Shown here piece after piece: positions 1 to 12,852 of a DNA stretch of 64,000 bases. Where the stretch lies: NCBI GenBank assembly GCA_001574975.1, contig KQ965744.1:62001-126000 (forward strand), read 5' to 3'. Numbering within the stretch: the first letter of the stretch is position 1; each line of letters begins with the position of its first letter. Source of the DNA: Gonapodya prolifera JEL478. Its lineage: Eukaryota > Monoblepharomycota > Monoblepharidomycetes > Monoblepharidales > Gonapodyaceae. Made by a program: the position numbers and the translations under genes. Under the pieces are notes generated by a model. The model ran no database searches and was not told where the DNA came from. It saw only the letters and a list, made by a program, of their open reading frames with translations.

Positions 1-1678
1 AGTTTGCGATGAAAATTACGTGAGAATATTGGAACTTGCAATGTTTTCACAATAGTTTGACTTCCGAAATCTCAGGTCTGAAAACATATCTGAACTGCGA
101 GACGATGAGTTCGTTGCAATGCGCATCGGTGTCGCACGTTGCATGTCTCTCTCAGTTTCACACGTCGACATCCTCGGAGCGCGACAATTGGCGAGAGAGG
201 CACTTGAGGCCTCTTCCAATCGCCATGAAGAATTCAGTCGTCCTGCACTCGGGTCGATTGCGGAAACGCATAAGTGGCTTTCAACAGACGTTATGACCGC
301 GGAACGCGAACATTGGATTCGTCAATTAAGCGATCTTGAAGAAGACCGGCAGCGGAAACAGAGAGGTCTTCGGGTTATTGGTAAAGTACTCGATAGCCAG
401 AACATTGAAGACAGAAACATTTCGTTCTTGGCCTCATCTGTCGGATCATCGATAACATTTCGGTGGCAACAAGGGAAGTTCCTGGGTGGTGGTTCGTTTG
501 GGTCGGTATATATGGGCATCAACCTCGATAGCGGTGATGTCATGGCGGTCAAGGAGATTAAGTTTCAAGATGTCAGCTCCCTTGATTCATTAAAGAGAAA
601 CATAAAAGAGGAAATGAACGTCATGCAGATGCTACATCACACCAACATTGTGGATTACTACGGCGTGGAAGTTCACAAGGACAAGCTCTACATATTCATG
701 GAGTATTGTCCCACATCAATGGCTCGGCTTCTTGAACATGGTCGGATGGACGACGAGGCCATTGTAAGAGTCTATGCAAAACAAATGTTGAAAGGTCTCC
801 AGTATCTTCATTCAAAAGATATTGTTCATCGGTGAGTTGGTCCAGCAACCTTTTGAAATAAGGAATTTCTGACGTCTATTTTTTGCAGAGACGTGAAGCC
901 TGCAAACACGTTGATGGATGCCCATGGCACTCTGAAATTTGTTGATTTCGGGGCGTCGAAGATCTACAAAAATCAAAAGACCATTGTGGTGGACGGGGAG
1001 CAGAACAGTTTCATAGGCACACCTCACTACATGGTGATTGTGCAATTGCGTGTTCGGATTGCGTTTGTGTAAGCTGACTGTTATCGCTCTTTGAAGGCAC
1101 CAGAAGTGATTACTGGGGAACCCTTCAAGGATATTCCAAAAGGGGCGCAGGACATCTGGTCCATGGGTTGTTGTGTGTTGGAAATGATCACGGGAAGGAA
1201 ACCTTGGAATACCCTTGACAACGAATGGGCGGTGAGTCCCCAAAGTGCAATAGGGGCGTCCGCTCAACTGACCTAGTGAATGCGGCAGATTATGTACCAT
1301 ATTGGGATATCCGGTCGCCACCCACCTCTTCCAGATCCCACTCAAATCTCTGATGAAGGAATGTCCTTCCTTGCCCTTTGCTTCACCCGACCTGCTAAAG
1401 ATAGACCGACCGCGACACAGCTTCTCGAGCATCCATGGGTCTGTGACGTGGATGAGAATGCTTTTTACATTACGGAAGGCCTCACACCGAGTCCCGGGTT
1501 TGAAGTGATTGCGCAACCGTTTGGTCTTGGTCAGGGCGGAACTCTTGCCGTTAGCACACTTTCATCCACACCTGGTACCGGCGGATATTCTAATCCGAGC
1601 ACGATTGCGACTGCGAGAAACTCTCCCGTTTCTGAGGTCGTTGGGGTTGACTACATTTCGGCATTTTCCCACTCGTAG
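1..1678 (+). CDS. SSK2: MAP kinase kinase kinase, Ssk2/Wis4/MEKK4 type (5' partial)
   Basis: C-terminal part of a MAPKKK of the stress (HOG) pathway, which phosphorylates a Pbs2-like MAPKK. An exon open from about base 56 encodes a helical region and then the kinase domain. The visible motifs are the glycine loop GGGSFGSVY, the ATP-binding lysine in MAVKEI, the catalytic loop VHRDVKPAN, DFG in FVDFGASK, and the APE segment MAPEVITGE. Introns at about 832-888, 1034-1096 and 1232-1288 join in frame; the first splits the HRD arginine codon. The kinase domain lies close to the C-terminus, as in Ssk2 and MEKK4, and a tail of about 75 residues follows it. The N-terminal regulatory region lies left of the window. 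A splice acceptor near 54-55 probably starts the first visible exon. Family assignment rests on the kinase sequence and this layout; Ste11/Bck1 types are less likely. Confidence 0.85.
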
Positions 1679-1874
1679 TTCAATTTCGTTTTCACATTAG
1701 AGTAGTGACCCATTCCTAATTGCATTGTCTCATATTATTGTCTGCTCAAATAATGAGAATTGTATCAAAGAAACACACGTCTGTTGAAATAGCGCAGCCG
1801 GTTGTCCTTGGAACCACCACCGCTGAATGATCGTGACAGAATCCCGACAAGCGAGCCCAACGTAGACCTTGAAA

Positions 1875-4800
1875 ATGTCGCAGGCGGCACCTCGTGCTGA
1901 CTCTCTACGCTTTTCCGGTCGCCGCCAGCCTCCAGCTCTCACGACATCTTCCTCAAACCAGCAACTGCAATCTTTTTCAAACTCCACGTCCTCGGACCCA
2001 ATCCGCGCACGCATAGTTGCATCACTATTCCCGGCTTCTGATCCAAATGCAAAAAACTCGTCAGCGTCAAGCTTACCAACGAGCGAACGATATGGGTCAG
2101 CATTTCCGGATGAACGACTCCTCGCGTACATCAAGGTTCTTGAAGAGAAGAAGCCCTCTCAATCGTCCACCGCGCTAGCTCTTTCGCATTACACTCTCTC
2201 GGTCGCGGCTGGGGGGTCTTTCGCTTCCAATGTTAAAGGGTCTGCCACAAACTTGTCAGCGATCGCGAGGGGCGGAGGGGCGCAAGACGGGAAAACCGCC
2301 CAGGTACTCCTTGCAGCAGCGATGTCACGTGCCGATGACGACACAGAGGATGAAGGCTTTGGGCGGAAGGCGAACAGCACTTCTGGAGGAGCCGGGGAGC
2401 GGAGGAAGGTGAAGCAGAGGTATATTTGCGTAACGGGTGCGTACATGTCAGAGTAGTCTATGTGAGACAGCACACCATGGAGGTGGTGGTAGTTGCTTGT
2501 CGCACTGGAACCGTCTAAGTGTACGCAACGATTCGAAACGTTCATGAGTGTGATGTCGAATGGCGCGTCTGCTTCACGACCACCACTGCAATATTGCTTA
2601 CTGAACTGATCCACCATCTCAGTCCGCTCGGTTCCAAACTCTTCCGCAACAACGGTTCGACTGCACAAGGTCAAGCTTCTTCCCTCCGGTGCTTTCGCTG
2701 CCGTTCGTTCGTATGGTTTGGAGCAGTGCAAAGGAATTGAGAGTGTACCTGACGTAAGCGTGGTACCACGTTAATTAGGTGACTCGATTTGAACGTTGTC
2801 TTGGCTTCAGACCGCCACCTTTGCAATCGTATTCTCGAAGCTGTATTTATGGCATGCCGAAGATGAAGCAAGAAAGGTGGATTTTCTCTCTGCGCTATCC
2901 CGGGTGAGTTTGTGCTGTGTTTTCGAGCCCTGTCAATGAATGGATCTTACATTTTTATATCACAAAGCTTCTCAGAACATACCTCTCGAAACCGCCACCC
3001 ATAATAAACATCTCAATCTCACAACCCCCTAGCAGACCACCCTCTCCTCCCATAGACGGCAATGGCTCGGAAAATAATGAAGATCTCAATGCAACCAAGC
3101 GGAAGCCTGTCGACCCTGCCACAGCCAACCCGGACCTGGAAGCGGATTTACTTCAAGGAATGCTGCAGGGATTTTTTGAGTTTGGGAAGGGTGACGGGAA
3201 GGAAGGGGGTACAAAAGAAGTGGAGGGCAGGTTGAGACGAGAAGTCGCAGGACTAGAAGGGGTATGTTGTCACCTTTGCCAACTGCGCGGTACTTCCTTT
3301 TTATTAAGCACCCCACTCAAAGGCGAACATCCACTCGATTATTACTTCTTACACCGCCGCCAATGAGGCAGTGAGCTTGCTTGATGTTGCCATTCGGGAA
3401 CTTGACGAAATCGACCAATGGTTGAACGGATTGTCTGGACGACTCAACGTAAGTATCCTTCAAAATATTAGGTGGCAAAGCATGGCTTGCTGCAAAAGTG
3501 GTAAAACTAGCGTCGTTACAGAACATGGGACAAGACGTTCAATCCATTGAGGCAAAGAATAAGGGCATGCAGGTCCAGACGGCTAATCAAAAGCAGCTGG
3601 TAGTCGAAGTAGAAAAGATTTTGGTGAGTGAATATCCATGGAAAATGGAAGAAAATAAAGTCACAGGGACCACAAACATCACCTCCACAGGCGGCCCTCT
3701 CACTTCCCTCGACTTCTATTTCTGCACTGCGGAACACTCCTTTGTTTCCCCCTTCTAGCAATGCTCTGGCATCGGTGTTGGCTGCTGCAGAACAACTTCG
3801 AGCTATTCTCAGTAAGAGGTTCGATGCAGGAATAGGATCGATGCAAGCTGTCCAAGAACGAATGCAAATATGGGGCGGAGAGGCCTCCAAATTTGCAAAC
3901 AGAGTGCTGGAAAGTGTCAGAGCGGCTGTGGAACAGGAGGTGAGGAGATTATTGACAAACGATAACGTAACGACCCCCCTAATCCTCCATTCCCCTTTCA
4001 GTCAGACGCTCAACTTGGTGACCGGTCGCGTTTGCCACGACGTGGTCATCTTAAGTTGTACCCTCACGACCAGATGGAATCTGTTGCAATGGCATACGAG
4101 GGTATTATTGATTGGCTCAAAGAGGTTGATCCCCGTAAACACAATGAACTCCAAATGGTGCTGAGGAATTGTGATTGTGCGCGATCATAATGGTTGACAT
4201 CGTAGCTCATACACAATTGGGTTATTTTTTCAGATTTACGTTCAACAAGCCAATCGCGTTTACCGCCGTGAGATTCGAGACTTCATGGAGCTTCTGAGGA
4301 CGCAGTATATGTCTCTTCCATCTTATGGGATCCAAACAGGAGCCTCGACAACTAAAAGTGGAACCATTGGGAAGGAGAGAACGGAGGATGTTCCATGGGG
4401 TAAGTACGAGCATCACCACGCTAAATAATACTCGACTCCTAATGACATGAAATTCGCTCCAGTTTTCACCCCTGACAAAGCGTCCTTCTCCGTTCAACCA
4501 CTCAAATCCTTCCAGAGTGCAGTTGGTGGAGCCATGACTCGCTCTGGAGTCTTGGGTCTCGCTGGCCGCACAGCGTCTACTAACAACTTGTCGGCCGGTC
4601 ATCGACGTGAAAAAAGCGATGCCAGTATGTGGGTTCGGGATTCTGGAGAGGACTCCGATGGAATGCAGCCGGATGAAGCGGTGGATATTGCGCTGGAGCA
4701 ATTGGTTGCTGCAATGGTTCGAGAGCAAAACTTCATTGTTGAGCTTTTCGGGATCGGTGCATCTGTCGGAGGAAGAAGCGCGAGTCCGCAACCGGGCATG

Positions 4801-6309
4801 GGTGATAAAGGAATGATGGCGAGCAGAGACGAACTAACAGGTTCGAGCGCAGCATTGCTGGACATACCTGCGGGTGGAACAAGTGGAACAAGTCCTGGGA
4901 CCGCAAAGTCGGGAAGGGAAGTGAAAGTGCAGAAGCGTCTCGCGTAAGTGCAGAATCTTTTACCTGGGCGATAAGTTTCTGACCGAGAAAATGCAGTGAA
5001 ACCATGGAGACCCTGTTTGATCTTGTCCTTCCTGAGCTCACGACCCTAGTTGATTTGGGCACGCGCTCAGATGCTACTATCGCTCTCACGATGCTTGTTC
5101 GTGTGGAGGACCACTTGGGTATGCTCGTAAAATTGGCAGGCTCTTCGGGCGAATCCCCTCAGAGCGTCAACGCTCTTTCACCTGTGACATCAGCGGTGGC
5201 TCCCGGATACGCCATTGGTATTTTGGAGGCGCTGAAAGAACGATGTGTCAAAATTGTGGAGAAGTTTGTCAATGAGCAAGTCGCCCTCATCGAAGAAACG
5301 AAGGTCTCGGTAAAACGTCGTACGGGCGTTTTGTCTTTCATGCGAACATTCCCAGTATGTTTTGGTTCCTCTCGGTCCCTATATATTGGTGTTCTATTCA
5401 TTCATGGCACATTTCGTGTCCCGCAGGTCTTTGTGGATCGACTGGAATCCTGTATTCGAGATACTCAACCTACCCCGCATGGAGCTCCATCTACTGCACG
5501 CACCATAGTCAACACATCGTTGGAGCGCGTGGTACGGAAGATTTTCGAATCCATGGAAGTAATTGCCAAGGAGGTCCAGCAGGCTGCGGAAAGCAACAAT
5601 AAAGCGCAGCAGGATGACAAAGAGCGGTTGAATGTTCACATTTTGCATATGCGTAAGCTGCTGTCCCTTTCTGGGGATCGTTCAAGTGTTTCAACATTGC
5701 AATACCTCTTTTTCAGAAAATATGCACATGTTTTACACAGAGCTCCGTGGCCGAAAAGTTGCTGTTCTGGACCCTTGGGTGAAGCAGGCGAAGTCGTTAT
5801 ATGACCAACATCTTCAACGATACGTGAAAGCCGTCATCCGGCGCCCGTTGGGCAAACTTCTTGAATTCTTTGAAGGCGTGGAGGACCTGCTTCGAACTGG
5901 AGCGGCGGAGGAGGTGTCGTTTCACATTCAGTTCAACAAGAATGCACTCAAGGAAGTGCTGAGAAAGCAATCGGCGAAAGAGGTGAGGGTTTTTGCAACT
6001 GCAATTGTTCAGGACATGCTTTTGACCTCGCTTTTTGATCAGATGAAGAGGAACTTGGAGCAATTGTACAAGCGTGTCGACAAACACTTTCAGGAGGGTG
6101 AAAACTCATCCGCCGTGAACTCTCAGTCTTCGTCAGGATCACTGCTGCAGGTTGTCTGGCGAGACATCCAGGAAGAGTTCATCAAGCTGCTCAATCGATA
6201 CGAGGACTTGATTTCACGGTGTTGGCCAAAGAGTGGCCTGAAATTGGAGTTTTCGGTGAAGGACATGCTGGATTGGTTCAGCGAGATTGCTCGCAGTCAA
6301 CCGCGGTGA
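1875..6309 (+). CDS. SEC3: Exocyst complex component Sec3 (EXOC1)
   Basis: Sec3 is an exocyst subunit that marks sites of polarised secretion and tethers secretory vesicles. The ATG at 1875 follows 196 bp after the kinase gene. The order is a Ser-rich N-terminus, then the Sec3 PIP2-binding PH-like domain, with RRKVKQRYICV before an intron at about 2437 and FAIVFSKLYLW after later ones. Coiled-coil exons follow between about 3000 and 4200, and a long Sec3 C-terminal helical domain runs from 4447 to 6309. The diagnostic C-terminal stretches are RRPLGKLLEFFEGVEDLL and NLEQLYKRVDKHF. A gap of about 60 nt near 5982-6041 is open in frame but is best read as an intron, because removing it joins QSAKE to MKRNLEQ as the family requires. 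Exon boundaries between 2430 and 4440 are approximate. Confidence 0.87.
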
Positions 6310-6990
6310 TAGGAGCTGTGGATTTACCATATATGTTCGACCTGTAAATAAATGACAGCACTGACTCGACTTCAAATGTGATGTACAGAGTGACATATTT
6401 GGAACGGGCTTGCAACCCATGTCCGCCTCTTTGAAAGCTTGATGCTCATCACAAGTTGCTGAGCACTTGCCCCTTTTGCACGCGTTAGTTGTGGCTCTTC
6501 AATCTCGGCCCCAACTCCAAGCCGAATGTCCAAGCACAAATCCCCGCGTGTAGTCAATTTTACAGATTGTCATCCGCAAATGCAATCTGCTCCCCCTTCA
6601 GAACGAGCTGTAAGAGGGTCAAAACGTCAAAAAAAATAACTGGCAATATCGAGCACGAGATGGCGTTTCCGAGGATGGGAGATGGATAAAGGAGATGTAA
6701 CGCGGTGAACCTGTCGGGTGAGGTAGTAGGTTAGCACGGGAGCACGCTTTGCATACGCCCATGAGCGCACTGGTTCCGCCTGAAGATCTGGTAGCTAGCG
6801 ACATTCAACGGAGCGGTGGAATAAAGTGGAATTTGTTGGAAAAGCTTAGCTCTGGTTGTTCGTTGTGCCAAGTTTCGCCAAGGTTACTTATTGTGGGGGT
6901 GGGACCCTTCACCTGGCCGAACAGTGCCAGACTTCCGAGCTCAGCGGGAAGGTTCAGCAAAAGGTACCTGTCGGAATCTCATGATTGAAA
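6310..6990. other. Intergenic stretch after SEC3
   Basis: About 680 bp without a supportable gene. Open frames on both strands are short and match nothing I recognise. The left part will hold the SEC3 3' UTR and the right part the promoter of the hydrolase gene. Confidence 0.5.
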
Positions 6991-8676
6991 ATGCAGGAAA
7001 GCGCTCACTTCACCACCATGAACCCGTTCCCATCCCTACCCCTTTTTCGACCACCGTTTCAACATACGGGACTACTGATACACCAGCACATCGTTCCAGG
7101 ATCAGAGGCCGGGTATCAGGATCGTGGTTGAGTCATATCAGCTGATTACGGAATGCTCAAAAGCAGGTCGACGACAAGTGGGTGGTTCAGGTCGACTCAT
7201 GAAAAGTCGGTGACTGCTCTGACTAATCCTCGCTGCTATTTGAATCCTTCGCGGGGTTAATGATGTAGCATCGGAGTGCATCACGTGGAGCGGTTAATGT
7301 GTTCTTTGCCCACGCCAATGGCACCGGCAAGGGAACGTGGCGCACTACTGTTCGTTCACGACTTGAGAAGCCTGCCGTCCGAGCGAAGGTTGGGGTCCTG
7401 GTTGCCTGGTGAGGTGGAATTCTCGCTCAAGACTGTCAATATCGGAACTCATTCAAATGTAGGGACACGAGGAATCATGGAGACTCAGCCCAACTGAATC
7501 CTAACCTACCAAAAGTCATGGATGTGAGTGCACGTCGCAGTTCAGTTCGTCACTGGTATTTCGATATCTTAGCTCATATACATACTTGGTTCAGGACTGG
7601 AGTATTCCAGCGGTAGACTTGCTTTCTGTCCTCAAAACCCTCAAGCTTCACCCCACCGTTTCCAAAGCACCGCTGCTTGGCGTCGGACACTCCTTTGGTG
7701 CAAATTTGGTTTTGGCGGCTGAAATAATCGAATCCGGCACGTGGAACCGCATTGCTGCAATCGAGCCAATCGTATTCCCCCACGAGGGTGTGTACGACGA
7801 ACCCCTTAGTGCCGGCGCATACAAGAGGAAGAATGTTTTCGCAAGCCGGTATGTAACCGCGAATGGGGTCAGACAATTTACAATCTCGCTCATCGAATTA
7901 TTGATTGATACCATTGACACAGTGATGCAGCATACAATTCATGGCGCTCTCGACCCGGTTTTTTCCAACGGTGGCATCCCGACTCTCTTCGGGGTTACGT
8001 CGACGATGGAATTATTGGCGTGGATGACTCCGGTAATATTGTTTCCGAAGAAGACATTGCGAACGGAAAGGGCAAGGTTGCCAAATGGACACTAAAGACA
8101 CCCAGGGAGCAGGAAGGGGTAAGTGTCTAGACTGCGTATGGGGTTCCTTGATCATATTCGTAACTGAATTGAATTTCACACGTCATCCACTGTCCAGGGT
8201 ATCTTTGAATTGGCGGGAAGATGGCCAACATCGGGAGTGAGCATGCCTTGCGATTGAAATCGACGGTTGTGGTCACTGAACTCTTTTTACAATGGCGTGT
8301 GAACCTGAATTATTAAGTGGGTTTACGCTTGCCTCGATAAAGTCACACCCCCAACGCATTTGGTATCGGGAACTGAGTCCGCCCACCGACTTCAATTGTA
8401 TGCTCCTTTGGGGGCGAATCCCGAAGACGTAATGCCCAAAACTATCGCTATAGCCAAGTCGGTGAAGAATGGAACGCACGAGTGGGTTAACGCGGACCAC
8501 ATGGTACCGCAAGAGAAACCGAATGAAGTTGGTGAGTGGAGATGGAGATGGAGATCATATCACATCCTCACATCGTATATATGGTACGTGAAATACCCGT
8601 AGCTCAAATTATTGAACGAGAGATTTTGAAGCTTATCGTTCCAGTGAAACTTCAGATTGCTCAACTAAAACTTTAG
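6991..8676 (+). CDS. Alpha/beta hydrolase, Lpx1/AKT2-like family, possibly peroxisomal
   Basis: A serine hydrolase of the alpha/beta fold; its substrate cannot be told. The exon near 7018 reads MNPFPSLPLF then HIVPGSEAGYQDRG. The next good exon (from about 7269) has the oxyanion-hole strand VFFAHANGTGKGTW, and another has NHGDSAQLN. The nucleophile elbow GVGHSFGAN lies near 7680-7705 and the catalytic-His region ADHMVPQEKPNEV near 8500. After an intron at about 8532-8600 the last exon ends in QLKL at 8676. Introns are short and join in frame where checked; the join between the first two exons was not resolved. The same HANG/HGDS/GHSFG pattern occurs in fungal hydrolases related to yeast peroxisomal Lpx1 and Alternaria AKT2. 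The LKL end is only a weak PTS1-like tripeptide. The start may be 6991 or 7018. Confidence 0.72.
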
Positions 8677-8973
8677 AGAATTGTATTGCATATGATAAAG
8701 GAGATTTCTTGGCCTCCCACTGTGTGTGTACCTTGCACACCGTCTACTGTTGCGGCGTGTTCTTCTTGAGTCTGATCTGTCACTGACAGGGCAATCGTGG
8801 TCCACGCTTTTCTTCAAAATGAGGTTTGCGCCCAACATCGGCGGCGGCCCCAGCGCACCGCTGGTATCCCTAATTATCGGATCGGGAAGTCCAACGAGTC
8901 TGCCACCGTTATCTTCCACCCGCCTTGAGTTTCGGTACGGTTGGTTTACCGGCCGCAGCACAATTGGTGCCCC

Positions 8974-10223
8974 ATGACATCGTTGTCTTCTCGAAAACGG
9001 AAGCTGCAGGAAGACGACGGCGACGGCGACGATGATTTGGCGGCGAAGAAGAAACAGCGCTCGCCCAGCAAGCCCAAGGCTGCACCTCCAGAGAAGCGCT
9101 TCAAACGTTTCAGGCCAACAGGTGGACGCGATTTGTCCTGCTGTTGTCGTTCGAACGTTCGTTCAACGGTATGTACTCCGCCTTTTCAGCAAATTCAGAC
9201 ACACGCAGCCGGATAAACAGGGCCCTCAGTCAGAGGATGTTCTTGGTGAACAGGTCAGTAAACCATTCGTTTCCTGTCATTGATTCAGAGCCATCATGCC
9301 CCATTTCAGGCAGAAAATATCCCATGGTGCGCCCACAGCTTTTGCTTCTCACTAGACGTGAAATAACGATCGTTTTGTCCGTCAGAATTGGAACGTTTTA
9401 CAGTTCTGGGTTCAACTGGAAATGTTTACACTGTGGACATCGGACGACTTGTTTCTTGCGACTGCCCAGAGTGAGTGAAGGGTAAAAGGTTTGAGTCGTT
9501 GCTCGCGATCGTTGTAACACCGTTGCAAACAGTGCTGCAAAGGGCCATCTCTGCAAGCACCACCTCTTTGTGATGTTGCGCGTTCTCCGCGTCAGTCCGA
9601 ACAATCCTTCTGTATGGCAGACCGCTCTTCTTTCTTCAGAGCTATTAGAAATCTTCAACGCCGCACCTCCCGACCCGAGGCTCGTCGCCAAGACAGAGGT
9701 GCGCGCTGCGTGGAAGAAGACCGTGGGACTCGATTCTGCGGAAGAAGAACAAGAAGCGGAGACGATCGATTCTGAGGCTGGCGCTAGGGATATCGAAGAG
9801 GGCGCCGAGTGTCCTACATGCTACGAATCCCTCACAGTAAGGCGGACGTCGCACCTTACCATTGTGACTTGTGTTGAACTTTGCTTTCCTATCAGGACCG
9901 TACTAGAGCCACCACGCACTGCATCACCTGCCGCAACAGCATTCACAAAGACTGCCTTACGACTTGGAAACAAGCCTGTCAGAGCCAGCACCGTCCCATC
10001 ACGTGTGTCTATTGCCGGTCCGACTGGGTCGATGTCGACCAAAGGAACCCTTCCGGTGCCAAGGCCGCGGCAAATGTGAGCGAGGGGTACTTGAATTTCG
10101 GAAGGGCCGTGGGTCTGCCGCAAGCGAGAGGTGAGCGCTTCGATGTCCTTCTCCTTGGCGGGAACATCGATGCACATTGGTTTTGTAGATACATCTACAT
10201 ACAGCAGCTGGCCCGAATGGTGA
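8974..10223 (+). CDS. SWIM and RING zinc finger protein, likely E3 ubiquitin ligase
   Basis: The N-terminus is basic and Lys/Asp-rich (probable nuclear signal KKKQR). It is followed by KRFKRFRPT spliced to RINRALSQRMFLVNR, a pattern of fungal SWIM-RING proteins. The SWIM zinc finger is formed across an intron: CDCP (about 9467), then GHLCKHHLFVMLRVL (about 9548-9585). An acidic linker leads to a C-terminal RING, ECPTCYESL then CRNSIHKDCLTTW and CVYCRSDW. An intron at about 10131-10188 joins PQAR to DTSTYSSWPEW and stop at 10223; without it the frame would read on with unrelated sequence. RING proteins of this kind transfer ubiquitin, and SWIM fingers bind DNA or protein; the substrate is unknown. 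The start at 8974 is the first ATG of the open exon. ZSWIM2-like proteins are the nearest animal analogues. Confidence 0.84.
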
Positions 10224-10395
10224 ACTGTGGAAGGAACCAACAATAGGACGACGATATTTAGCTGCATTTTGTCGGTTTTGTGAAGCGCTAGGTTTCTGTG
10301 AAGTGTTAGGCACACTTGTTCCTCTTGAAAAATACATTACTCGTTTTGCGGTTCTATCATCGAATGAACGGGTATCACAGTACGGTACAATGCTA

Positions 10396-12695
10396 CTATC
10401 TGGGTCTATGCGAATGCGTCATCTCTTCCAGCACAACCCCTCCCCGGACAACACCCATCTCATTCTCAGACTCTCCTCGAATGTCATTCGAACTAATTTT
10501 GGCCTTTGAGTGGACCAGCCCGTTCTGGTGGCTCCCAACAAGCCCGTGTTCATTCAACGCGTGCTCCACCTCCTCCTCACCCAGCATAGTATATCGATGT
10601 CCCCTCGAGCCCCAGTTCCACGGCCAAACCGGCCATTCGTTCCACCCTGCTCGCGTCTCGGTCGACGCTCTTGCAGCGTGCTCTTGCCGCCCGTTCGCGC
10701 CGTGGTTCCGGACACCGTTGGATGTCTTCCCGTGGCGTTTAGATCGGAGTAATGTGTCTATGCCGAGTGAGACATCGACGAGACACCCTTGATCGACGGT
10801 GATTTCAACGCCGATGCCAAAGTAATCAGATTGCGGAGCCCACCTCGTACATCCCCCCCGTTTCGCACCCCGATCCACCAAACCACGCTTCCCAACACCA
10901 AGACACCCAAACTCGCAAGACCTTCTCGCGGAGCTCCAGCAACACCGGTTACCACCAGGGAAACAGCTGTCGCCAAGAACATGATGGCGATGACTGTTGG
11001 GACACGGTATGGGCGCGTGACATCAGGGTGAGTGTAGCGGAAGCGAAGTAAGGAGAGAGTGGTAGTGGCGTATGATAGCCACCCTGTAGGTGCTAGTCTG
11101 TCAGAGAGATGGGAGTGTAATTCCTTCTCTGCTCATTTCGACCCAAACCAGCAGGGAAACGTACAAATTAACCAACTCCTCGTAGGACCCAATCAGAATA
11201 AGGGCCGAGCTAACAACCGCTTGGAAAATGAGCGCCCGAAATGGCACGCCCGTTCGGCCGTCGATAACGGCGAAATAACTCGGTGCGTTCCCGTCATGGG
11301 CAACTTTGGCCAGAGTCCGGCACGCCGTGAAGATGGTGGCATTGCAGGCACCGAGAGTGGCTACCAAGACGATCTAGAGTGGGCAAGGGAGATGATATGT
11401 GGCGCCAGGGACGAAGGTGCGCTGTCAAACCTACCACAGGGAACAGGTGGCCAACTGCGGGGCCGAAGAGGCGCACACCAAAGTCCTATGGTAGAAAACA
11501 GACGTTCCCATTGAGATGAACACGATCTGTGTCGAAAACCCTCAGCAATATTTCTCACCACTACAACTGCAACACTGCCTCGAACGCCGTCGACCCCAAT
11601 CACACCCAAGTAGGCAACATTTGCCAAAACATATGAAGCCGTCACCAAGGAGCACGCGATGACGACTGCTCGGGGAAACGTTCGGGACGGGTCCTTCACT
11701 TCCCCCGCAACGTTGTTCAGATTGTTGAAGCCATCGTAGGCAAAGAGGACCGAGTAGAGCGAGAGAGCAAAGACACGAGGATCGGTGGGTAGAGGGGGTG
11801 ACGGGGGGAGAGGTGTGAGAGGGTGAAAGTAAAAATATGGCGCAGTGATCCCGATGGAGAATAACGCTATCATCTGTCGAAATGATGTCAACCCGGAGAC
11901 AATATAATGCTTAGTGAGGGACGCGAAAATATCACCTTCAAGATGGTAGATACGTCCCCGACTGTTGTCCCCCATTTTCCGCTCACTGCGTTGACAGCCG
12001 TCAACAACACCACGCACGCAATCGCCGAGAGCCTCTTCAGCACTTCTGCCAGCTCCCTATCGCTTTCCTCCCCTCTATATCCAACCATTCGGACGACATA
12101 TTCTCCAAATACGACAGCGTCAACTGGAGAACGGCGAGTAAGCTATGTGTGGTCGTTGCACGAACGAGGTTGAGTACCTGCTACACCACCTGGGCGTCCC
12201 AATAACACAACTGTCCAGTCATACAAGAACGATGGAAGGGACCCGAACGCCATATGAATGTAGGTGTGGTCTCCACCCGAGTGTTGGAATGTGGAACCTA
12301 GCTCTGCGTACTTAGAGGAATTTGAATGTCTCGATTCAGGGCACCAGAGAGCGCTCAGTCAATGCTCACTACGAGTCCTCCTGCGATCGTGATGAGACCA
12401 CCAAGAAGCCAGGTGATGAGCGAGCTTATGTAGTGACCTTGGAGAAGGTTGAGAACGATGCCTGGACTCGCGAACACCCCAGAGCCCACGATCTGGCCGA
12501 GCACAAGGCTTTGTTTCCCGGTTGGCGTTCCGCGGGTGGGGATGGTCAGAGAACCAGACGATGTGGCGATTCGCACCCCACCACTCACTTGATAGAAGAC
12601 AATAGTCCTATGGACCGCGGCGCAGCATTCTCCGTGTGGTTGCCATCCATAGCGATCGCATCATCATCTTCGATGTCCACTGTGTCCTCTCGCAT
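10396..12695 (-). CDS. Amino acid transporter, LAT/SLC7-like (APC superfamily)
   Basis: A plasma-membrane or vacuolar amino acid permease. The exon from 12695 encodes an acidic cytosolic N-terminus with NAAPRSIGLLSSI, spliced at about 12606 to LVLGQIVGSGVFASPGIVL, the first transmembrane helix with the GSGVF substrate-binding turn of the APC superfamily. Later exons give FAYDGFNNLNNVAGEVKDP, the conserved TM6 region of L-type transporters, then ATLGACNATIFTACRTL and further helices down to about 10830. The end is less certain: one frame stops at 10758, but a neighbouring frame continues as a plausible charged tail (YTMLGEEEVEHAL) to 10396, which I prefer. Convergent with the SWIM-RING gene, 172 bp apart. 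Substrate specificity cannot be read from the sequence. Confidence 0.83.
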
Positions 12696-12852
12696 GGTTT
12701 CATGAGCAGAGATACAGATTGCCGTGGTCAAGACTTCACCTTGCCGGCGATCACACCCTTTCAAAGCCAACCGTTTGTTTGCGGCCCAAGGGAGACCGTA
12801 TCTCTTCCAAGCAAATCAAAAGTGCGTACTCTATCAAATAATCCATTTCTGT

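Noticed and set aside
10758-10982. Stop at 10758 as the end of the amino acid permease
   Set aside because: Possible, but the neighbouring frame continues as a charged tail to 10396, more typical of a cytosolic C-terminus; the choice is noted as uncertain.
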